From an uncultured Planctomycetaceae bacterium (lineage in GTDB: Bacteria; Planctomycetota; Planctomycetia; Pirellulales; Pirellulaceae): a stretch of 5,527 bases of DNA. Shown piece by piece: positions 1 to 5,527 of the stretch. The DNA is taken from NCBI GenBank assembly GCA_937967755.1, contig CALBTA010000631.1, forward strand, positions 1 through 5,527. Direction: 5' to 3'. The position numbers and the translations under genes are program-made. Each line of letters begins with the position of its first letter. The first letter of the stretch is position 1. The notes beneath the pieces are model-generated. The model made no database searches and had not been told where the DNA came from. It worked only from the letters and a program-made list of their open reading frames with translations.

Positions 1-1
1 A

Positions 2-607
2 TCGCCGGACTCGGAATCACTTGGTGAATCGACGGCTGCGCAACCCATCACACCCATTCGCCCCGTTCCCGCCACACCAGCACAAACTAAAGCAAGCCCC
101 GGGCTGGATGCGCAAGGCGGTTCGCCTTCGGCCTATGCAGTTCCGTTACAGGCAGTGCCGGTTGGCCCAACGGCTGCGCCTGGTTCATCGCCCGCGGCGG
201 TTTCGATTCCCGCTCAAACACCTACACCTAAACCAACACCGACGCAATCGCCATCATCGTCACAACCCTCGGGCGGACCATCCGCTGTTGACGAATTGCT
301 TCCGCCAGGGGTGGGCCCGTCTCCCGCATCCAGTTCACCGGTGCCCGTGACGAGCGACGTTGGGGAAGCCGTTTCCAGTGTTCCGCAGCCTGACGACGGC
401 ACGGTCGCCATTCCCACAGAAGATGGGTCCGTTGTTGCGGTGAAGGATAAGGTCAAGACGGTGGAATTCCACGGCGAAGAAGTTGAACTGCGGCGGCTAA
501 CTCCCGAGGAAAAGCAACGCCGGCGTCTCATCAAGAACATCATTATGGCGTTCTTGGGAATTCTATTCCTGGCGATTGTGACCATTGTGTTGGTGATTCT
601 CACCTAA
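2..607 (+). CDS. Pro/Ser/Thr-rich protein with C-terminal membrane anchor (3' part of gene)
   Basis: The frame is open from the first complete codon of the window to a TAA at 605-607, giving 201 visible residues, so the gene starts upstream of the window. A GTG at 155 could be mistaken for the start, but the same composition continues unbroken upstream of it. Visible residues 1 to about 125 are low-complexity, rich in Pro, Ser, Thr, Ala and Gln, and probably a disordered linker. Residues about 130-175 are charged and look folded, including VEFHGEEVELRRLTPEEKQ. A basic patch (RRRLIKN) then leads into one hydrophobic segment at about residues 180-200, ending one residue before the stop. This predicts a tail-anchored inner-membrane protein with its bulk in the cytoplasm, by the positive-inside rule. 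I do not recognise the family. The missing N-terminus could carry any domain, and function is unknown. The next gene is 223 bp away, so an operon is not evident. Confidence 0.8.
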   Translation, partial: SPDSESLGESTAAQPITPIRPVPATPAQTKASPGLDAQGGSPSAYAVPLQAVPVGPTAAPGSSPAAVSIPAQTPTPKPTPTQSPSSSQPSGGPSAVDELLPPGVGPSPASSSPVPVTSDVGEAVSSVPQPDDGTVAIPTEDGSVVAVKDKVKTVEFHGEEVELRRLTPEEKQRRRLIKNIIMAFLGILFLAIVTIVLVILT

Positions 608-645
608 CGGACGAGCCGATTCTGGTTGGGGAAAGTGGGCAAGCG

Positions 646-711
646 GTTCCGACAGAGTAAAACATGCCGCCCGGTGCGCGCGATGCGCACGGGTGCGGCA
701 TGTATCGGAAC
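646..711. repeat. Nested inverted repeat downstream of the tail-anchored gene
   Basis: Three nested pairs of complementary arms lie 39 bp after the stop of the upstream gene. The outer arms are 646-652 (GTTCCGA) and 705-711 (TCGGAAC). The middle arms are 662-670 and 695-703 (CATGCCGC/GCGGCATG plus one A-T pair). The inner arms are 674-679 (GTGCGC) and 685-690 (GCGCAC), around a 5-base loop. A small mismatch or bulge separates the inner and middle stems, and unpaired bases at 653-661 separate the outer pair. It could end transcription of the upstream gene or protect its mRNA, but no T-run follows on either strand, so it is not a textbook intrinsic terminator. Function is not shown by the sequence. 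Confidence 0.6.
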
Positions 712-723
712 GGATTGTCGTCG

Positions 724-759
724 TTCGCTCCGCGAACAACATGCTTTTCGCGGAGCGAA
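724..759. repeat. Perfect 13-bp inverted repeat, REP-like
   Basis: Arms 724-736 (TTCGCTCCGCGAA) and 747-759 (TTCGCGGAGCGAA) are perfect reverse complements around a 10-base loop at 737-746. Each arm is also nearly self-complementary: on the left, GTTCG at 723-727 pairs with CGAAC at 733-737. The element can therefore fold either as one long hairpin or as two small ones. This is the layout of paired REP-type elements in opposite orientation. It lies in the non-coding gap before the RNase H-like gene. I infer that it may be a dispersed genomic repeat, but only one copy is in this window. No T-run follows, so an intrinsic terminator is unlikely. Confidence 0.6.
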
Positions 760-830
760 AAGCGGCAATGGCAGTGATGGATCGCCGAGTTGCTTTGAAT
801 ATCCGTCACTCTCAATCCCTCGGTGTTGTT

Positions 831-1334
831 ATGGAAACGTCCCTATCCCGCCTCTCGCTGTTCACCTCGCCCAACAATGAAGGGAATTCGACGCAGCGTT
901 CCCTAAAGCGTTGGAGTTTCCGCCTGGTCGATTGTACCGGCAGTGAATACTTGGCCGCCACCGATTTCGAATCGGGCGTCACGATGGAGCGGTTGGGTTT
1001 GTTGGCCGTGGTTCGCGGATTGGAAGCTTTGGACCGCCCGTCGCACGTGACGTTGGCCAACCCCAGTCGCGTGGTCAGCCGGGGTCTGCAGTACGGCATG
1101 GACATCTGGCGGAAGACGGGGTGGCGTTGGGAACGTTTTGGTCAGATGGCGCTGATTCGAAACGCCGACCTGTGGCAACGGATCGATGTGGCGATGGGTT
1201 ACCACCAACTCGTCTGTCGCAAGCTGCGGCCCGAAAGCGCACACACTTCACTGCGCGGCCCGCACTACAGCAAGCGACGTCGGCGGCGGATATCGCTACG
1301 CGACAACCCCCATCTCTTGCAGGAGGCAGTCTAA
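831..1334 (+). CDS. RNase H-fold protein with degenerate active site
   Basis: The 167-residue product resembles RNase HI along most of its length. Residues 5-12 fit the first strand, 28-42 the next two strands, and 52-67 (ERLGLLAVVRGLEAL) the first helix. Residues 73-100 (VTLANPSRVVSRGL, then WRKTGW) fit the fourth strand and following helix, and 111-128 (NADLWQRIDVAMGYHQL) is strikingly close to the E. coli segment NVDLWQRLDAALGQHQI. By my alignment from memory, the four catalytic acids of E. coli RNase HI are not kept: D10 falls near T12/S13, E48 on G56, D70 on P78, and the D134 region is missing, replaced by an unrelated tail with RRRRR at 149-153. Hydrolysis of RNA in RNA:DNA hybrids is therefore unlikely; nucleic-acid or protein binding is possible. 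I chose ATG 831 because the fold begins directly after it. ATG codons at 768 and 777 and a GTG at 693 are in-frame alternatives, but they add sequence translated from or next to the palindrome. No Shine-Dalgarno sequence is visible. Confidence 0.75.
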   Translation: METSLSRLSLFTSPNNEGNSTQRSLKRWSFRLVDCTGSEYLAATDFESGVTMERLGLLAVVRGLEALDRPSHVTLANPSRVVSRGLQYGMDIWRKTGWRWERFGQMALIRNADLWQRIDVAMGYHQLVCRKLRPESAHTSLRGPHYSKRRRRRISLRDNPHLLQEAV

Positions 1335-1473
1335 GGCGGAGCACGGGCACTTTGATCCGCAATGTTAATGGCCCCTGGATAAGCGGCACATGAATCACGT
1401 AAACTCTGGCCGATGGAACGAACGGATTTTGCCTTAACTCAAACGCACGATTCGAGTTTCGGCGACGACAATC

Positions 1474-1480
1474 AAGGAGG
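1474..1480 (+). promoter_or_regulatory. Strong ribosome binding site of glgB
   Basis: AAGGAGG is a full match to the anti-Shine-Dalgarno core and ends 5 bases before the GTG at 1486. It decides the glgB start, since GTG would otherwise be a doubtful choice. No comparable site precedes the starts at 831 or 3844, so glgB stands out as the gene here with a canonical initiation signal. Confidence 0.85.
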
Positions 1481-1485
1481 GGATA

Positions 1486-3693
1486 GTGCGAACTACCGTA
1501 AAATTGGGTAGCCTGGGGGCTTTGGTCGCAGGCGAACACCAGAATCCGTCCGAACTATTAGGCCCGCACAAGATCGAGTCGGGTGACAAGTCTGTGACGG
1601 CGATTCGGGCGTTCTTGCCCAATTCCAAGCAGGCCTGGTTGGTCCATCCGGCACACGGCACGCGGCGGCCGATGCGGCAGATTCATCCGGCGGGAGTTTA
1701 CGAGGCGATTTGCGAAAACCAGAGCGAGGCGGACGCTCAGTATCAATTCCGCGTAGCCAACGACCGCGGACAGTATTCCACTATGCACGACCCCTACCGA
1801 TTTCACCCGTTGATGACCGACTACGACGTACACCTCCTTTGCGAGGGTTCGCACTGGCGGTCGTACGAACGTTTGGGTGCACAGCTTCGCACGGTCGATG
1901 GTGTGACGGGCGTGAACTTCGCTGTCTGGGCACCAAACGCCAGCAGCGTCAGCGTGGTTGGCAACTTCAATGGCTGGGACGCCCGCAGCCATCCGATGCG
2001 GCGGCTGATTCCCAGCGGGTTCTACGAATTGTTCATTCCCGGCATCGGCGAGGGTGAGGTCTACAAATATCAAATCCGCAACAATCTGCACGTGATGGAG
2101 AAATCGGACCCGTACGGGTTCTATGCGGAACTTCCTCCGCGCACGGCGTCGGTCGTCGCCGACTTGTCGCGCTACGAGTGGAAAGACCACGAGTGGATGG
2201 AAGGCCGCAAGAAGGCGAACGTGTTGGAACAACCGATGTCGGTTTACGAAGTCCACCTTGGCAGTTGGCAGAAGGACTGGAGCCGCGAGAACGGCTGGCT
2301 CGATTACCGCACGTTGGCCCACCGGTTGGCCGAGTATTGCAACAAGCTGGGCTACACGCACGTCGAACTGTTGCCCGTCAGCGAACACCCGTACACGCCA
2401 AGTTGGGGCTATCAAACGGTTGGGTATTTCTCAGTCACCAGCCGTTACGGATCACCGGACGACTTCATGTACTTCGTCGATCACATGCACCAGCAGGGCA
2501 TCGGCGTGTTGATCGACTGGGTGCCGGCCCACTTCCCGCGCGACGCGCACGGCTTACGGCAGTTCGACGGCACCGCGCTGTACGAGCATGCCGATCCACG
2601 CCAGGGCGAGCATCCCGATTGGGGCACGATGATCTTCAACTACGGGCGCAACGAAGTTCGCAACTTCCTGATTTCCAACGCGCTGTTCTGGCTCGACCGC
2701 TACCACATTGACGGGCTGCGGGTCGATGCGGTTGCTTCGATGTTGTACCTCGACTACAGCCGTGAAGAAGGCGACTGGATTCCCAACGAATTCGGCGGGC
2801 GGGAAAACTTACAGGCGATCGACTTTCTGAAAAAGTTCAACGAGGAAGTTCACGCCCAATACCCAGGCGCGATCACCGTGGCGGAAGAATCGACGGCGTT
2901 TGGCGGCGTCTCACGGCCGACGTTCACCGGCGGGCTGGGTTTCACATTCAAGTGGAACATGGGGTGGATGAACGACACGTTGAGCTTCTTCCAAAAAGAC
3001 CCGATCCACCGCAAGTACCACCACGACGAGATCACTTTCAGCCTGATTTACGCCTTCAGCGAAAACTTCTGCCTGCCGCTCTCGCATGACGAGATCGTGC
3101 ATGGCAAAGGGTCGCTGCTCGATCAAATGCCCGGCGACCTGTGGCAGAAATTCGCCAACTTGCGGCTGCTGTACAGCTACATGTGGACGCATCCCGGCAA
3201 GAAGTTGCTGTTCATGGGCGGAGAGTTCGGGCAGTGGAATGAATGGAACAGCGAGGAAAGCCTGCAGTGGGATTTGCTGCAATGGGAAAGCCACCAGGGT
3301 GTGCAAAAGATGATGGGCGATTTGAACGCTCTCTACCGCCGCGAACCGGCGCTGTACGAAGTGGATTTCGACTACACCGGTTTCGAGTGGGTCGATTGCC
3401 ATAGCCGCGACGACAGCGTGCTGGCCTACCTTCGCAAGGCAAAGAATGCTGAAGACATGCTGGTCGTGGCGATGAACTTCACGCCTATGCCGCGAACGAT
3501 GCACCGCCTGGCCGTGCCGCACGGCGGCTACTGGCGGGAAATCTTCAACAGCGATTCGGAGTACTACGGCGGCAGCAACATCGGGAACCATCCCGGCGTG
3601 ATGGCCGAAGAAGTGCCACACCACGGCCGCCCGTTTTCTTTGCCGATGTCGCTCCCGCCGTTGGGCTTGGCAATTTTTAAGCCCGAGCGATGA
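1486..3693 (+). CDS. glgB: 1,4-alpha-glucan branching enzyme GlgB
   Basis: This cytoplasmic GH13 enzyme (EC 2.4.1.18) cuts an alpha-1,4-glucan chain and rejoins it by an alpha-1,6 bond, making the branches of glycogen. The 735 residues match the usual two-N-domain form (E. coli GlgB is about 728). Residues about 27-115 are the N1 domain, 127-230 the CBM48 domain ([20 protein letters not shown]), 250-610 the catalytic barrel and 630-733 the C-terminal beta domain. Conserved motifs are intact: YEVHLGSW at 254-261, WGYQ at 307-310, DWVPAHFP at 344-351, [11 protein letters not shown] from 409 with nucleophile D414, AEEST at 466-470 with acid/base E467, and [10 protein letters not shown] at 532-541 with D535. 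The GTG start is fixed by the strong ribosome binding site, and the N1 domain is complete from it. The gene is flanked by 151-bp and 150-bp spacers with no other glycogen gene in view, so it is probably transcribed alone. Nothing suggests loss of activity. Confidence 0.98.
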   Translation: MRTTVKLGSLGALVAGEHQNPSELLGPHKIESGDKSVTAIRAFLPNSKQAWLVHPAHGTRRPMRQIHPAGVYEAICENQSEADAQYQFRVANDRGQYSTMHDPYRFHPLMTDYDVHLLCEGSHWRSYERLGAQLRTVDGVTGVNFAVWAPNASSVSVVGNFNGWDARSHPMRRLIPSGFYELFIPGIGEGEVYKYQIRNNLHVMEKSDPYGFYAELPPRTASVVADLSRYEWKDHEWMEGRKKANVLEQPMSVYEVHLGSWQKDWSRENGWLDYRTLAHRLAEYCNKLGYTHVELLPVSEHPYTPSWGYQTVGYFSVTSRYGSPDDFMYFVDHMHQQGIGVLIDWVPAHFPRDAHGLRQFDGTALYEHADPRQGEHPDWGTMIFNYGRNEVRNFLISNALFWLDRYHIDGLRVDAVASMLYLDYSREEGDWIPNEFGGRENLQAIDFLKKFNEEVHAQYPGAITVAEESTAFGGVSRPTFTGGLGFTFKWNMGWMNDTLSFFQKDPIHRKYHHDEITFSLIYAFSENFCLPLSHDEIVHGKGSLLDQMPGDLWQKFANLRLLYSYMWTHPGKKLLFMGGEFGQWNEWNSEESLQWDLLQWESHQGVQKMMGDLNALYRREPALYEVDFDYTGFEWVDCHSRDDSVLAYLRKAKNAEDMLVVAMNFTPMPRTMHRLAVPHGGYWREIFNSDSEYYGGSNIGNHPGVMAEEVPHHGRPFSLPMSLPPLGLAIFKPER

Positions 3694-3779
3694 TCACTCA
3701 ACTCCCCGACTTTGCATCTTCGGCGAAGTTGCACGCGGATGACCGGTCAGCAATCGCCGCTCGCCCTGGCGAAAGTGTG

Positions 3780-3785
3780 TATACT
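3780..3785 (+). promoter_or_regulatory. Possible -10 element upstream of the PSCyt1 gene
   Basis: TATACT matches five of the six bases of the sigma-70 -10 consensus and lies 58 bases before the ATG at 3844, which would leave a leader of about 50 bases. No good -35 hexamer is found 16-18 bases upstream, and the extended -10 motif is absent. An 8-base palindrome, TGCATGCA (3785-3792), overlaps the end of the hexamer at the expected transcription start and could bind a regulator. Both points are suggestive only. Confidence 0.25.
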
Positions 3786-3843
3786 GCATGCATTGCGGCC
3801 GTCCACACCCGCCACCGACCTTGCCGTGTCGGCTTGACGAACG

Positions 3844-5527
3844 ATGCAGAGTTTCATCCGACGAATTGTTTGCGCTGCGTTCGCGCTGCCCGCTGCTGGC
3901 TTCGTTGCCTCGGCTGGCGAAGTTGACTTCAACCGCGACGTTCGCCCGATTCTGGCCAACAACTGCTACGAGTGTCACGGACCGGATGAAGAAAACCGGG
4001 AAGGTGAACTGCGGCTCGATCAATTCGGCGAACACAACGAACATATCCTTGGTACCGGCCAGCCGGACAAAAGCGTGCTGGTTGAACGGTTGCTTGCGGA
4101 CGATGAAGACATCGTGATGCCGCCACCCGAAGCCCGGCGCCGGCCCACGGCTGAACAGATTGAAACGTTGCGCCGTTGGATCGAACAAGGTGCGGGCTCT
4201 CAGCAGCATTGGGCGTTCGTCAAGCCTGTGCGGCCGGAGCTTCCCCAGGTCACCGATAATTCATGGCCTCGCAATTCGATTGACCGTTTTGTGCTTTCGC
4301 ATTTGGAAGCCCGCAAGCTGAAGCCCCGGCCCGATGCGCAGCCGAGGGTCTTGGCGCGGCGGTTGAGCCTGGCGTTGACCGGTCTGCCGCTGTTGCCCGA
4401 GCAAGGCGACCGCTTCGCGGAGGCCTATCGCAGCAGTCCCGAAGAGGCGATCGATAACCTGGTTGACCAGCTACTGGCCGACGCGGCGTATGGAGAACAC
4501 TTCGCCGCCACATGGTTGGACGCCGCGCGTTACGCAGACACCAACGGCTACCAAGGTGACGGCCCGCGGATCATGTGGCCTTGGCGCGATTGGCTGGTTC
4601 GCAACTTGAACGCCAACGTGCCTTATGACGAACTCACCGTAGGAATGCTGGCTGGCGACTTGTTGTTGCCGCAGAAACATTCGGATTGGGAAACGGCCGA
4701 TTGGATCTCCGACGAGCCGGCCAGCGATTTGCTGCTGGCGACCGGCTTCCTGCGGAATCACCGTTACGACAGCGGCAGCGGTACGATTCCCGAGGAATCG
4801 AAATTCGAGAACGCCGCCGACCGGCTGGAAACCGTCGGCACGATCTGGATGGGGCTGACGTTGCAATGTGCCCGGTGCCACACGCACAAGTTCGACCCGA
4901 TCGAGAACCGCGAATACTACGAACTGCTTTCGTTCTTCGACAAAGTGCCGGAGGTTGGTTCAGCCTTGAAGAATGCATCGCACCCTTACATTCATACGCC
5001 GACTGAAAAGCAACGCGTCGAGCTAACTAAGTTACAGACCGCCGCGTTCGAAGCAGAGCAACAATTCAACGCAACGGCCAAGCACCTTGGCGATGCCCAA
5101 GCGGCTTGGGAGAAAAGTTTGGCCGCTGATTCTGAACCACCGCGCGTCGTTCGCGGTTTGAAGTTTCACTTTGCGCAGCAAACGATCCACTTTAACGGCC
5201 GCAAATCGATCAAGAAGACCAACGATCCGGTTGTACTGTGCGCCGGCAACAAGTCGTGGACGATTTCGTTCTGGTTCCGCCCCCAATCGCGGGCCGACGG
5301 GGCGATCTTTTCCAGCGTTGAGGAGCCTGAGCGTTATCGGCCCGGTATTCAGGCCGATTGGGTTGGCGGCAAAGTCCGCGTCCGTCACGTTTGCCGGTGG
5401 GTGAACAGCTACATCGAATTCGAGTCTCGCAAGAAGCTCGCGGTCGGCAAGTGGCACTACGTGACTTTCGGTTGCGACGGCCGCATGCAAGGGCTGGCGT
5501 ATCGGGCGACCCTCGGCGGATCGGAAG
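3844..5527 (+). CDS. Secreted PSCyt1-DUF1549-LamG protein (5' part of gene)
   Basis: The frame runs open from ATG 3844 to the window edge (561 full codons), so the C-terminus is missing. An in-frame TGA at 3835-3837 makes 3844 the first usable ATG; no Shine-Dalgarno sequence precedes it. Residues 1-24 look like a Sec signal peptide, cleaved after ASA. Residues 27-118 are a Planctomycete cytochrome C domain (PF07635): VDFNRDVRPILANNCYECHG carries the haem motif C41-C44-H45, and M92 in IVMPPP is the likely axial ligand. Residues about 144-360 are DUF1549 (PF07583), with DAARYADTNGY at 226-236 and a second CxxCH, CARCHTHKFDPI, starting at C342. Residues 386-430 look helical or coiled-coil. From about 440 a LamG/concanavalin-like domain begins (KSWTISFWFRP). 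In relatives DUF1553 usually follows; I expect it beyond the edge. Such proteins are thought to act outside the cytoplasm, perhaps on polysaccharides, but their reaction is not established. Confidence 0.93.
   Translation, partial: MQSFIRRIVCAAFALPAAGFVASAGEVDFNRDVRPILANNCYECHGPDEENREGELRLDQFGEHNEHILGTGQPDKSVLVERLLADDEDIVMPPPEARRRPTAEQIETLRRWIEQGAGSQQHWAFVKPVRPELPQVTDNSWPRNSIDRFVLSHLEARKLKPRPDAQPRVLARRLSLALTGLPLLPEQGDRFAEAYRSSPEEAIDNLVDQLLADAAYGEHFAATWLDAARYADTNGYQGDGPRIMWPWRDWLVRNLNANVPYDELTVGMLAGDLLLPQKHSDWETADWISDEPASDLLLATGFLRNHRYDSGSGTIPEESKFENAADRLETVGTIWMGLTLQCARCHTHKFDPIENREYYELLSFFDKVPEVGSALKNASHPYIHTPTEKQRVELTKLQTAAFEAEQQFNATAKHLGDAQAAWEKSLAADSEPPRVVRGLKFHFAQQTIHFNGRKSIKKTNDPVVLCAGNKSWTISFWFRPQSRADGAIFSSVEEPERYRPGIQADWVGGKVRVRHVCRWVNSYIEFESRKKLAVGKWHYVTFGCDGRMQGLAYRATLGGSE

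Noticed and set aside
693..830. N-terminal extension of the RNase H-like gene to GTG 693 (or ATG 768/777)
   Set aside because: Much of the extension would be translated through the palindromes, has no similarity to RNase H, and has no convincing ribosome binding site. The fold starts right after ATG 831.
1351..1383. TTGATC and GATAAG as a glgB promoter
   Set aside because: The spacing is about 20 bases and the -10 match is weak. Chance occurrence is as likely.
1390..1437. 15-codon frame upstream of glgB as a possible leader peptide
   Set aside because: There is no Shine-Dalgarno sequence, no run of regulatory codons and no attenuator-like hairpin before glgB.
1558..2415. 285-residue open frame on the minus strand
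   Set aside because: It lies wholly inside glgB, opposite its N-terminal half, and its arginine- and valine-rich composition is typical of an antisense shadow of a GC-rich gene. No family resemblance was seen.
2911..3624. 237-residue open frame on the minus strand
   Set aside because: It is antisense to conserved glgB sequence containing a catalytic motif. Its composition is a by-product of glgB codon use.
3714..3732. Small hairpin after glgB as a terminator
   Set aside because: The stem has a mismatch and a 3-base loop and is not followed by a T-run, so it is too weak to call.
3844..3915. Tat signal or lipoprotein signal in the PSCyt1 protein
   Set aside because: The two arginines at residues 6-7 lack the SRRxFLK context, and the cysteine at residue 10 has no lipobox and lies too early. 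An ordinary Sec signal ending in ASA fits better.
3690..3926. 78-codon frame whose ATG overlaps the glgB stop (ATGA)
   Set aside because: The overlap would suit translational coupling, but the frame overlaps the signal peptide region of the PSCyt1 gene by 83 bases, has no recognisable domain, and its second half is Cys/Arg-rich like an out-of-frame translation.

Overview
The window looks like chromosomal DNA from a planctomycete, most likely of the Pirellula/Rhodopirellula/Blastopirellula type. The main reason is the last gene. It begins a secreted protein with a Planctomycete-type cytochrome C domain (PSCyt1), followed by DUF1549 (PSCyt2) and a LamG-like insert, an architecture greatly expanded in that phylum. 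Moderately high GC, mostly absent Shine-Dalgarno sequences and rather widely spaced genes agree with this. The genus is inference; no marker gene is present.

All four supported genes lie on the + strand. (1) 2-607 is the 3' end of an unrecognised gene for a Pro/Ser/Thr-rich protein with a C-terminal membrane anchor. (2) 608-830 is non-coding and holds two strong palindromes, 646-711 and 724-759. (3) 831-1334 encodes a small RNase H-fold protein whose catalytic acidic residues appear to be lost. (4) 1335-1485 is a spacer ending in a near-perfect Shine-Dalgarno sequence. (5) 1486-3693 is a complete glgB, the glycogen branching enzyme, with every catalytic residue in place. (6) 3694-3843 is a second spacer, containing a possible -10 element. 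(7) 3844-5527 is the start of the PSCyt1/DUF1549/LamG gene, open to the window edge and so without a stop codon here.

The genes do not form an obvious pathway. glgB acts in cytoplasmic glycogen synthesis, but no glgA, glgC, glgP or glgX lies beside it in the window. The cytochrome-like protein is predicted to be exported. The RNase H-like protein and the tail-anchored protein have no clear link to either. Spacers of 150-223 bp suggest mostly separate transcription units. I found no tRNA, rRNA, CRISPR array, transposase or integrase, and no convincing new multi-gene system. The points most worth a second look are the RNase H-like pseudoenzyme and the paired palindromes just upstream of it.
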